NCBI RefSeq assembly: GCF_003264365.1
Contig: NZ_PYAK01000017.1
Coordinates: 1-64,000, forward strand
Source of the DNA: Micromonospora noduli
GTDB taxonomy: Bacteria; Actinomycetota; Actinomycetes; Mycobacteriales; Micromonosporaceae
Reading direction: 5' to 3'
Length of the DNA stretch: 64,000 bases
The notes under the pieces are model-generated. The model had not been told where the DNA came from. It made no database searches and saw nothing but the letters and a program-made list of their open reading frames with translations. Of this stretch, positions 35,990-44,700 are shown one piece after another (within the stretch, counting starts at the first letter, position 1; the number at the start of each line of letters is the position of its first letter). The position numbers and the translations under genes were made by a program.

Positions 35990-37168
35990 TTGAGCCCCAT
36001 CCGCTCCGCGACCATCGCGGCGCTCGCATCGGCCGTAGTGGCCACCACGCTCACCGGCTGCCAGTTTGGCGAGGCGGAGCAGGACACGAGTCCGATCGTG
36101 ATCGCTGCCGATCTCGAACTCTCCGGCGCCGCAGCCACGGTTGGCCGGACATACCAGCGCGCCCTCGAACTCAAGGTCGATCAGTTGAACGCGTCCGGAG
36201 CACTGAACGGCCGGAAGATCGACCTGAAGGTGAAGGACAACCGTTCCGACTCGGCCGAGTCACTTCGCAACATCGTCGACTTCAGCAGCGATTCGAAGGT
36301 CAGCGCCATCATCATGGGCGGCTGCAACGAATGCGCGGTCGGAGCGGTCGGGACCATCAACGAGAAGCGGATTCCCACCATTGCGCTAGCCGCTTCCGGC
36401 GCGATCGCCGCGCCGGCCGCTGAACGGCGCTACGTGTTCAAGCTCGGCCCTAACGCCGCGGACAGCGCCGCCGCACTGACCACCGAACTGCGCCGCAACA
36501 ACATCCGTAAGGTGGGGATGCTGGTCAGCGACGACGACTACGGCCAGGAGGGCGCGACCGCGCTCAAGAGCGAACTGGACAAGGCCAAGATCACGCTCCG
36601 ACAGCAGCGGATCAAAACCACCGACACCGACGTCAGCCAGCAGGTCCAGCAGCTCGCGTCGGGCAAGCCCGACGCGATGGTCTTCTGGACCCCGCCTGAG
36701 CAGGCGACACTGGCCGCGACCAGCGTCCAGCAGACCATCTTCCGTGGGTCGATCTACTTCGACGCGGCAGCGGCCGGGGACCTCTTCCTCGGCGCGGCGG
36801 CCAAGGCGACCGAGAAGGCCACGCTGATCTTCACGCAGACCATGGTGATCGATGACGTGATCGCGACCACCCCGGCCAAGGCGGCGCGGCGGCAGTGGTT
36901 CCAGGACTACACGGCCCGCTTCGGCGGCTACAACGGGTCCTCGTCGTTCGCCGCGGACGCCGTCCAGCTGATCGCCGACGCCGAACTGCGCGCCGGTGGT
37001 GAGATCGGGAAGGTGGACCGCAACGGCATCCGGGACGTGCTGGAGACGTCCCAGATGGACGGCCTCTCCGGCCCGATCCGCATGACGCCGGACAACCACA
37101 GCGGCCTGATGCCGCAGGCGCTCACCACGCTGGTCGCCCGCAATGGTCGCTGGCGGTTGGCGGGGTAA
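35990..37168 (+). CDS. Branched-chain amino acid-type (Leu/Ile/Val family) substrate-binding lipoprotein
   Basis: The protein has 392 residues from TTG 35990; TGGAGGACT lies just upstream. A lipoprotein signal ends in LTGC (Cys about residue 24). The type I periplasmic-binding fold follows: IVIAADLELSGAAATVGRTY, LKVDQLNASGALNGRKIDL, IPTIALAASG and RKVGMLVSDDDYGQEGA. No permease or ATPase genes adjoin it, so it may act as a receptor component or with a distant transporter. Its divergence from the NIT-domain sensor suggests the two may share a signal. Confidence 0.85.
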   Translation: MSPIRSATIAALASAVVATTLTGCQFGEAEQDTSPIVIAADLELSGAAATVGRTYQRALELKVDQLNASGALNGRKIDLKVKDNRSDSAESLRNIVDFSSDSKVSAIIMGGCNECAVGAVGTINEKRIPTIALAASGAIAAPAAERRYVFKLGPNAADSAAALTTELRRNNIRKVGMLVSDDDYGQEGATALKSELDKAKITLRQQRIKTTDTDVSQQVQQLASGKPDAMVFWTPPEQATLAATSVQQTIFRGSIYFDAAAAGDLFLGAAAKATEKATLIFTQTMVIDDVIATTPAKAARRQWFQDYTARFGGYNGSSSFAADAVQLIADAELRAGGEIGKVDRNGIRDVLETSQMDGLSGPIRMTPDNHSGLMPQALTTLVARNGRWRLAG

Positions 37169-37225
37169 ACGCTCGGGCCTGCTGTGTTCTTTCGTCCCGG
37201 CGCTCTTCGCCGTGTGCCGGGCAGG

Positions 37226-37297
37226 GGGTGTGGCCGACCGTGCCCGGCTCCGGGCGGTCAGGCTTGATCCCTCCGCCGGGCACGGTCGGCCACACCC
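37226..37297. repeat. 72-bp hairpin repeat with conserved loop, copy 1
   Basis: Bases 37226-37247 pair perfectly with 37276-37297 (22-bp stem with GGCCGACCGTGCCC at the core). The 28-nt loop (37248-37275, CTCCGGGCGGTCAGG then CTTGATCCCTCCG) is 27 of 28 identical to the loop of a second copy at 47565-47636. Stem differences between the copies are compensated on both arms. It lies after the lipoprotein gene and before the intrinsic terminator. Confidence 0.85.
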
Positions 37298-37322
37298 TTC
37301 GCGCCAGCAGCGTCGACAAGAC

Positions 37323-37351
37323 GGGCCGGCCTCCCACTGGGAGGCCGGCCC
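37323..37351. terminator. Intrinsic terminator between convergent genes
   Basis: GGGCCGGCCTCCC (37323-37335) pairs perfectly with 37339-37351 around a 3-nt loop, followed by TGCGCGTTTCTT. It ends the lipoprotein transcript and may also serve the convergent permease. Confidence 0.8.
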
Positions 37352-37416
37352 TGCGCGTTTCTTGGTGTTGATCTTTATCTGTGTCTTCGGTGCTGCTCTG
37401 TGATCTCTTCGTTGGG

Positions 37417-38274
37417 TTAGCGGCTGCTGGTGGTTTCTCGTACCCAGGGGAGGGCGAACCGCTCGATCAGCAGGAGCGCCGAGTAGAGCAGGATGCTCAC
37501 CAGTGCCACCAGCATGATCGCCGCCCAGGCGGTGGCGGCGTCGCCGATGCCGGCGTACTGCGTGATGACGTAGCCGAGGCCGCTCTCGCCGGCCTGGAAC
37601 TCACCGATCACCGCGCCGATCGCGGCCAGTGGCATGGCCACCTTGAGCCCGACGAAGATCTGCGGCAGCGCGGCCGGGAAGCGCACCTTGCGGAACGCCT
37701 GCCAGCGGGAGGCGTTCCAGGACCGCACCAGTTCGGCCAGGTCGGCCGGCGTGGTGGTCAACCCGGTCGCGGTGGAGAGCACGATCGGGAAGAAGCAGAG
37801 CAGGAACACCATGGTCAGGATCGGCTTCTGGCCCCAGCCGAGCGCCACCACCAGCAGCGGGCCCAGCGTGATCTTCGGTACCGCGTTCACCGCGACCAGC
37901 AGCGGCGTGAACATCCGCTCCACAGTGCGGGAGCTGGCCAGGGAGAGCCCGATCAGCACACCGGCGACCACCGAGAGGGCGAACCCGATCAGGATCTCCA
38001 GCGTGGTGTCCCAGGTGTGCTCCAGCATCCGAGCGGGCTTGTCGACGAACGCGCTGAGCACGTCGCCGGGCGGCGGCAGGGCGAAAGGGTGGACCAGTTC
38101 CAGCCGGGCGATCAGCCACCACGCCGCCAGCGCGACCAGGATGCCGACCGCGGGCAGCGCCGCGCCAGCCCCGGCCCGGAGACCGGCACCTCGACCCGTG
38201 CGTCCCGCTTCGGGGCCGGCACCCGGGGGCGGGGGCTCCGCCACCGCCGGGTCCGCTGACCGGACGTCGGTCAT
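37417..38274 (-). CDS. ABC transporter permease (SsuC/NrtB/ThiX type)
   Basis: The protein has 285 residues from ATG 38274. A Pro/Gly-rich N-terminal tail is followed by about six helices and the EAA-like loop RSWNASRWQAFRKVRFPAALP, characteristic of permeases for nitrate, sulfonates, taurine or pyrimidine precursors. It follows the binding-protein gene by 103 bp with a stem-loop between, and the ATPase is encoded divergently. Confidence 0.88.
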   Translation of the reverse strand: MTDVRSADPAVAEPPPPGAGPEAGRTGRGAGLRAGAGAALPAVGILVALAAWWLIARLELVHPFALPPPGDVLSAFVDKPARMLEHTWDTTLEILIGFALSVVAGVLIGLSLASSRTVERMFTPLLVAVNAVPKITLGPLLVVALGWGQKPILTMVFLLCFFPIVLSTATGLTTTPADLAELVRSWNASRWQAFRKVRFPAALPQIFVGLKVAMPLAAIGAVIGEFQAGESGLGYVITQYAGIGDAATAWAAIMLVALVSILLYSALLLIERFALPWVRETTSSR

Positions 38275-38322
38275 CTCTGTCCTCCTCGAAATCCCACGGC
38301 CCGCCGGGGGCCGACGAGCGAC

Positions 38323-38360
38323 GGGGGTACGCCCCACCGGGATCGGCGGGACGTACCCCC
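38323..38360 (-). terminator. Intercistronic stem-loop between binding protein and permease genes
   Basis: GGGGGTACG (38323-38331) pairs with CGTACCCCC (38352-38360); the 20-nt loop has further pairing potential. A hairpin here commonly protects the binding-protein mRNA or causes partial termination, giving more binding protein than permease. Confidence 0.5.
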
Positions 38361-38377
38361 TGATGACGACCGGACGA

Positions 38378-39409
38378 TCAGGCCTTCGGCGCGAGGCTGA
38401 AGTCGATGATCTGCTCGGGGGTGATGTTCTGCTTCAGCGCGCCGGCGCCCTGCAGGATGGCGATGCTCTTGGCGACCCGACCGCTGTCCAGGGTGCCGAT
38501 CGCGGTGCCGGTGTTGCCGGAACGGACGTACGCGGCCATCAGCTCCAGCTCGGCGGCGGCGGAGACCGGGTTGGTGGCGTCGACGTTCTTCTTCAGGATG
38601 TCGGCGGCCTCCTTGGAGTTCGCCAGGCTGTACTCCAGGCCCTTGAGCAGCGCCGCGGTGAACTTCTTCACCATCTCGGGCTTCTCCTTGGCGATCTTCG
38701 AGGAGGTGATCAGCACGTTGCCGTAGAGGTCCTGCATCACGTTGCTGTACGGCAGCATGACGGCCTTCTTCTTGGCCACCGCCTCGATGGTCGGCTGACC
38801 GACGACGAACTGACCGATGCCGTCCACCGAGCCGGAGGCCAGCGTGCCGATCAGGTTCTGCGCCTCACCGTTGACCCAGGTCACCTTGGTCGCGTCCACA
38901 CCGGCGAGCCGGGCGTACGTCGGGAAGAGGTTGCGGACCACCGACCCGGGGGTGTCGGCGAGCTTCTTGCCCTCCAGGTCCTTCGGCGAGCTGATGTTCT
39001 TGCCCTCGACGGTGGCGATGCCCGCCATGGTGCGCTGCTGGATCGCGGCCACCGCGGTGAAGTCCTTCGCCTGGCCGTTGCCGAGCTGGAGCAGACCGCC
39101 GGTGAGGTCGATCGGGCCGAAGTCGGCCTGGCCGCCGACGATGGTCTGGATCACGCCACCGGTGCCCTGACCCGCCTTGATCTCGACGTCGAAGCCGGCT
39201 TCCTTGAAGAAGCCCTTGTCCTTCGCCACCCAGGCGTAGGAGTCACGGCCGAAGTTACCGAACGAGGTGAGGTAGGTCACCTTTTCCAGCGTCTTGCCGT
39301 CGCCGCCCTTGGCATCGTCGGCCGAATCCGACCCGCTGCTGCAGGCGGAGACAAGGGCGAGGGCGGTGGCCAGCGCGGCCGTAGCGACCGTACGGGTCAG
39401 CCTTCTCAT
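38378..39409 (-). CDS. NMT1/THI5-like ABC substrate-binding lipoprotein
   Basis: The protein has 343 residues from ATG 39409. A lipoprotein signal ends LVSAC (Cys about 23). The mature part is the SsuA/NMT1 fold: VTYLTSFGNFGRDSYAWVA, KDKGFFKEAGFDVEIKAGQG, GGQADFGPIDLTGGL and SSPKDLEGKKLADTPGS. Family members bind thiamine pyrimidine precursors, sulfonates, nitrate or riboflavin; residues do not decide among them. It is the first gene of the minus-strand half of a divergent transporter locus. Confidence 0.88.
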   Translation of the reverse strand: MRRLTRTVATAALATALALVSACSSGSDSADDAKGGDGKTLEKVTYLTSFGNFGRDSYAWVAKDKGFFKEAGFDVEIKAGQGTGGVIQTIVGGQADFGPIDLTGGLLQLGNGQAKDFTAVAAIQQRTMAGIATVEGKNISSPKDLEGKKLADTPGSVVRNLFPTYARLAGVDATKVTWVNGEAQNLIGTLASGSVDGIGQFVVGQPTIEAVAKKKAVMLPYSNVMQDLYGNVLITSSKIAKEKPEMVKKFTAALLKGLEYSLANSKEAADILKKNVDATNPVSAAAELELMAAYVRSGNTGTAIGTLDSGRVAKSIAILQGAGALKQNITPEQIIDFSLAPKA

Positions 39410-39679
39410 CAGTGCACCATGTCCTTTCCGACCGGGGCCGGCAGGCCACCGGAGGGGGTTGTCGTGACGGGCCGGCGGGAGGGGTGGAAGCCGGGCGCCG
39501 CCGTCGTGGGGGGACTCTTCGCGGGCACAGCGTACGAGAAACCCACAGTTGCGACGCCAGGCGTATCGGGTTGCGGAACGGATACAACCTGACGACCACC
39601 CCAGCCGGTGCCATACCTCGACAGGGCGGCTAGCCTTTGTCGGATTCCTGACCGTCCACTCAGCGGAGGTGCGCCGGAG

Positions 39680-40465
39680 ATGATCCGACTGTCCGGGGTG
39701 TCCCGTACCTTCGAGGGCCGATCCGGCCGGGTGGAGGCGCTGCGCGGCATCGACCTCGACGTCGCCGAGGGGGAGTTCGTCGCCGTGCTCGGCCGCTCCG
39801 GCTGCGGCAAGTCCACACTGCTGCGGCTGATCGCCGGGCTGCTCCCACTGAGCGCCGGTGAAATCACCGTCGCCGGTACGCCGATCACCCGCCCCCGCCA
39901 GGACATCGCCATGCTGTTCCAGAAGCCGGCGCTGCTGCCCTGGCGCACCGTGCTGGACAACGTCCTGCTGCCCGTGGAGATCTTCGGCTGGAGCCGCGCC
40001 AAGCACCGGGAGCGGGCCCGGCAACTGCTCGACGTGGCCGGGTTGGCCGGCTTCGAGAAGCGGCTGCCCCACGAGCTCTCCGGCGGCATGCAGCAGCGGG
40101 TGTCGCTGTGCCGGTCGTTGATCGGTGAGCCCCGGGTGATGCTGATGGACGAGCCGTTCTCCGCGCTGGACGCGCTCACCCGCGAGGAACTCTCCGGTGA
40201 ACTTCAGCGGGTGCACATGGAGAACAAGCCGACCATCGTCTTCGTCACCCACTCGATCGACGAGGCGGTGCTGCTCGCCGACCGGGTGGTCGTGCTGAGC
40301 CCCCGCCCCGGCCGGATCCGCAAGGTCGTCGACGTGACCATCCCCCGGCCCCGGACCCTGGGCCGCAACGCTCACCTGGCCGACGTCGCCCAGGTCAGCG
40401 CCGACCTGCACGAACTGCTCATGGAACGCGAACAGCCGGCCACCGCCGGCGCGGAAGGACACTGA
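39680..40465 (+). CDS. ABC transporter ATP-binding protein (SsuB/NrtD/ThiZ type)
   Basis: The protein has 261 residues from ATG 39680. Walker A GRSGCGKST, Q-loop MLFQKPALLPW, signature LSGGMQQR, Walker B VMLMDEPFSALD and switch VTHSIDEA; the last motif and IRKVVDVTIPRPR mark the SsuB/NrtD/TauB group. It is divergent (270 bp) from the binding-protein/permease pair and sits two bases before the oxidoreductase gene, so import and oxidation of the substrate appear linked. Confidence 0.92.
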   Translation: MIRLSGVSRTFEGRSGRVEALRGIDLDVAEGEFVAVLGRSGCGKSTLLRLIAGLLPLSAGEITVAGTPITRPRQDIAMLFQKPALLPWRTVLDNVLLPVEIFGWSRAKHRERARQLLDVAGLAGFEKRLPHELSGGMQQRVSLCRSLIGEPRVMLMDEPFSALDALTREELSGELQRVHMENKPTIVFVTHSIDEAVLLADRVVVLSPRPGRIRKVVDVTIPRPRTLGRNAHLADVAQVSADLHELLMEREQPATAGAEGH

Positions 40466-40467
40466 CC

Positions 40468-41418
40468 ATGCGGGTGTCGGTCTTCACCGAGCCGAACCGT
40501 GGCGCCAGCTACGACACCCAGCTCCGGTTCGCCCGGCTCGTCGAGGCCTGCGGCTACGAGGGTTTCCTCCGCGCCGACCACTACCAGTCGATGGGTGCCG
40601 ACCCGGGCCTGCCCGGCCCCACTGACGCCTGGCTGACCCTCGCCGCGCTGGCCCGGGAAACCGAGCGGATCCGACTCGGCACCCTGGTGACGTCGGCCAC
40701 GTTCCGCCTGCCCGGCCCCCTCGCGGTGATGGTCGCCCAGGTCGACCAGATGAGCGGTGGCCGGGTCGACCTCGGCATCGGCGCCGGCTGGTACGAGCGC
40801 GAGCACACCTCGTACGGAATCCCGTTCCCGTCGGTCGGCGAGCGCTTCGACCGGCTGGCCGAACAGCTTGAGGTGATCACCGGGTTGTGGGCAACCCCGC
40901 CCGGCGAGACGTACAGCTTCACCGGCGACCACTACCGGCTGGTGGACGCCCCCGCCCTGCCCAAGCCGGTGCAGGTGCCCGGGCCGCCGATCATCGTGGG
41001 CGGGCGTGGCCCCAAGCGCACACCCGAACTGGCCGCCCGGTACGCCGACGAGTTCAACATGCCGTTCAAGTCCGTGGCCGCCACCGCCGAGGCGTACGAC
41101 CGGGTGCGCGAGACGTGTGAGCGCACCGGACGGACGGAGTCCGGGCGCGCCCCGTTGGTGCTGTCCGCCGGGATCGTCGTCGCCATCGGCCGGACCGACG
41201 CGGAGGCCCAGCGTCGGGCCGCGCCCCTGCACGAGAAGAGCGCTCTGCCACCGGAGGACCCGGTGGTCGGCTCCCCCGCGCAGCTCGCGCAGCGGCTCGG
41301 TGAGTTCGCCGCGATCGGCACCACCCGGGTCCACCTGCGCCTGATCGACTTCGATGATCTCGACCACCTCGAGCTGATCGCCGCCGAGGTGCTGCCCCAA
41401 CTGGACGGAGCACGATGA
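40468..41418 (+). CDS. LLM-class F420-dependent-type oxidoreductase
   Basis: The protein has 316 residues. It is a luciferase-like TIM barrel: VSVFTEPNRGASYDTQLRFA, GFLRADHYQS, TERIRLGTLVTSATFRLP, GGRVDLGIGAGWYEREH and PPIIVGGRGPKRTPELAARYADEFN. The last two are typical of F420-dependent members in actinobacteria, although FMN-dependent monooxygenases share them. GGAAGGA lies before ATG 40468. It overlaps the cupin gene by four bases. Probable role: oxidation of the compound brought in by the adjacent ABC importer. Confidence 0.85.
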   Translation: MRVSVFTEPNRGASYDTQLRFARLVEACGYEGFLRADHYQSMGADPGLPGPTDAWLTLAALARETERIRLGTLVTSATFRLPGPLAVMVAQVDQMSGGRVDLGIGAGWYEREHTSYGIPFPSVGERFDRLAEQLEVITGLWATPPGETYSFTGDHYRLVDAPALPKPVQVPGPPIIVGGRGPKRTPELAARYADEFNMPFKSVAATAEAYDRVRETCERTGRTESGRAPLVLSAGIVVAIGRTDAEAQRRAAPLHEKSALPPEDPVVGSPAQLAQRLGEFAAIGTTRVHLRLIDFDDLDHLELIAAEVLPQLDGAR

Positions 41419-41723
41419 CCGACGTGATCGACGGAACCGAACTCGGACCGGTGGGTCAGGAGATCGTGTACGAGAACGACCGGGTCCGGGTCTGGCACAT
41501 CCGCCTCGAGCCGGGCGAGCGGCAACCGCTGCACCGGCACGACCACCCCTACCTGGTGGTGGCGATCGAGGGCGCCAAGAACGTCGTACAGACCATCGAC
41601 GGCACCCGGATCGACGCCGACGAGCCCACCGGCGGAGTGGTCTACCGGGACCCGGGCGCGGTGCACATGCTGACCAATGTCGGGGATACGACTTACCTGG
41701 CCCGGCTGGTCGAACTCAAGTAG
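41415..41723 (+). CDS. Small single-domain cupin
   Basis: The protein has 102 residues. Cupin motif 1 is seen in LEPGERQPLHRHDHPYLVVAIEG (His ligands spaced H-x-H) and motif 2 in DPGAVHMLTNVG. The final ATGA overlap with the oxidoreductase gene implies coupled expression. Catalytic or sensing role in the same small pathway is inference. Confidence 0.8.
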   Translation: MTDVIDGTELGPVGQEIVYENDRVRVWHIRLEPGERQPLHRHDHPYLVVAIEGAKNVVQTIDGTRIDADEPTGGVVYRDPGAVHMLTNVGDTTYLARLVELK

Positions 41724-41799
41724 GCACGCCGATGGCCACCGGCGTGCCTCGCGGCGCGCCGGTGGCGATCGGGTGTACCAGGTGCGTAACGTGCCGGAC

Positions 41800-44700
41800 A
41801 TGGCCTTTCGGACCTGGGGCAGACTGCTGCTCACGGCGCTCGGGGTGAGCGTGCTGGCCGGAGCCGGCCAGCTCGGCGTCGCGTACGGTTTCGGCATCGT
41901 CCGGCTGACCGGCGCATTCACCGGTACGACCGTCAACCAGTGGCCGGCCCAGCTCGTCTGGGTGGGCTGGTTCGCCGCGAACGCAGCCGTCGCCGGCGCT
42001 GTCCTGACCGGACGCCTCGCTCGCCGCGACGCCCCGGCGGTCAGCACCGGCCGGCAGTTGGCGGTCGCCGGCGCGGCGGCGCTCGGCGCCACCGTCATCG
42101 CCCCGCTCTGCATGCAGCCCGCCCGCGCCGCGGAGCTGATCTCCGTCGACCCGGTCTGGGCGGTGGGCATCTGCGCCATGGTCGGTGCGGTGATCGGGGC
42201 GGGCGCGGCGATCGCCGTCCTGTTCCGGCCCGAGCTGGGATGGAACGTGTCGGCCGTGGCCGGCGCGGTCTGGCTGCTGGCGCTGATCTCCGTCCTACCG
42301 TCGCTCGGCACTGCCGGCCCACTGCCGACCGTCCGGCTCGGCGTACTGGAGCCGAGCTGGCTCGACAACGCCGCCGCACAGCGGCTGGCGCTGCTCCTGC
42401 TGCCCATCGTTGCGCTGCTGGCCGGCGCGGCGACCGCCGGGCTGGCTCGCTGGCGGGGTCAGGCTCCACTGGTCAGCGCCGCCACCGGGGTGGCCGGTCC
42501 GGTGCTGGTGGCGTTCGCCTACCTGACCGCCGGTCCGGGCGACGCGGTGGACCGCTACCAGGCCGCCCCCTACTACGGCTCGTTGATCGCGATCCTCGCC
42601 GGAGCGCTCGGCGCGGCCGCCGCCGCGCTGCTGCGCTGGCCGACGGGCACCCGTACCGCCGATCCGCAGGTGATCGAGCCCACCGCCATCCTGCGCCCGC
42701 TGCCCGCCGGCCCGGCGCTGCCCGGCGCTGCGAAGGACCGGGACAGCGCGGCGAACGACCAGGACAGCGCCGAGCGCACCGACACGGAGACGACCAACGC
42801 CGAGCTGGCCACCGGCACGAAGCCCGTCGGTGTCGTTGCGGGTCCGTGGGCGACGGGCGACCCCGATGCCGTACGCACCGTCCCGGCCCACTGGGACTGG
42901 CCGGAGACCACAGCGAGCGGACAGCACGGTCCGGCTCCCGCCACTGCGGCTCCCGCCCCGACTCCCGCCGCTCCGACTCAGCCCGCGGCCTGGGTGACCG
43001 CGCCGACCGGTGAGTTCACCGCCGCAGGGCAGACGCCCCCGCGCCACGATGACGTCCTGGCCACGACCGAGCCCTCGGCCAGCACCGACGTCAGCAACGT
43101 CACCGACGCCACCGCGACCGCCACCACGGCCGGACGCGCCGACGCCGCGACCCCGACGGGCGGCCGAGCGGTCGACGACGAGCCCACCGGCAGCACCGCG
43201 ACGGACACGAGCAGCAGCACGGCGACCAGCGGCAGGCCGACCGGTGGACGCACCGCCCGCAAGTCCGCCGCCATCCCGGGCGGCACGGGTGCACCCGGTT
43301 CCGACACGACCAGCGCGGCCGCGACCAGCGCTCCGACCACCTCGGACGCGCCCATCCCCGCGACCGGCACGGCCCGGACCAGCGCAGCCGCGACCAGTAC
43401 GACCCCGACCAGTACGGGCAGCGCCACCGAGGCGACCAGCACAGCACCGACTGGCACGGACGCTCCCAGTCCCGCCGCCACGGCCTCGACGGGCACGGGG
43501 TCAGGCACGAGCACGGGGGCGAGCAGCGCGGGCACGGCCGACCACGACACGCCCGAGGCGCCGCTGACGATCAAGCCGCGACGCGGCCGCAAGTCGAAAG
43601 CCAACTCGGACGCCACCGCCTCCGACGCGGCTGACGACACGTCCCGTGCCGGTTCGGCAACCACCAGCGAGACGACCACCAACGAGCCGACCAATCGCGA
43701 GACGACCACTCGCGAGACGACCACCGGCCGCGCCACGAAGGGCACCCGGCCGGGCAGGTCCGCCGACAGCATCGCCCCCGACGCGGCCACCGACACTCCG
43801 GCGCCCAGCCGGGGCAGCCTGGGTGAGCGGTCGAGTTCGACCGCCGAGGTCGCCTCGGCTGCCGCCTCCGACACGGCAGCAGCCCGGACCACGGCTACCG
43901 GCGCGAAGCGAGCACCTGCCACCCCCGCCACCGGCTCGAAGCGAGCACCCGCCGCCTCGACGACCGCCGGAACCGGCGCGACGCAGGTGCCCGTCAACCC
44001 GGACTCCTCGACCACGGCAACCGACGACGCCCAGAGCCCGACCACCGGGACCGGGGCGACACCAGCACCGACCACCGGGACGGGGGAAACACCAGCCCCG
44101 ACCGCCGCAACCGGCGCGACGCGAGCAGCGGCGGCGGCGCCGACCACCGCGGCCGGCCAGGTTGGCGCGGAAGCCACCCCGCGCGTCCCGACGGCCGGCA
44201 CGGGCAGCAAGGCAGCACCTGCCGACACGACCAGCGATTCCGTAATCGCCGGGGCTCGTGGCACCGACAGCGCGCAGCCCGCCGCCGAGGACGTTCCCAC
44301 CGCCGGGTTGTTTGGGGTCACCGCCGCCAGTGACCCGGACACGGACCGGTGGACGCCCGCGCCGTCGGCCTGGCCGGTCACCTCGACCTGGACGGTGCCA
44401 CCGCAGGCCTCCGAGCCGGAGGCAACGGCATCGGAGGGGTCGAGCAGGCCCGACGAGCCGACCGGGCCGACGCCCAGGCCGCGGCATCGGGCACCGTTGC
44501 CGGACCTGAGCCGGGCCGGCACCTGGAACGCGTTCGACACCTCTCGGCGTCGCGGGTCGGCGGGATCGCAGGACAGTTCGACGGCACGCACAGCGCCACC
44601 CGAAGCCGGCGAGACGACCGCTCCGGCGGAGCACCCGGGCCGGCCGGAATTCCCGGGCACGCTGGGCACGCCCTCCGGTGCCGCCGCAACCAGCGCCACC

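Noticed and set aside
39410-39679. Possible TPP riboswitch before the ABC ATPase gene
   Set aside because: An ACCTGA-like run is present but the CTGAGA element and the paired arms are missing.
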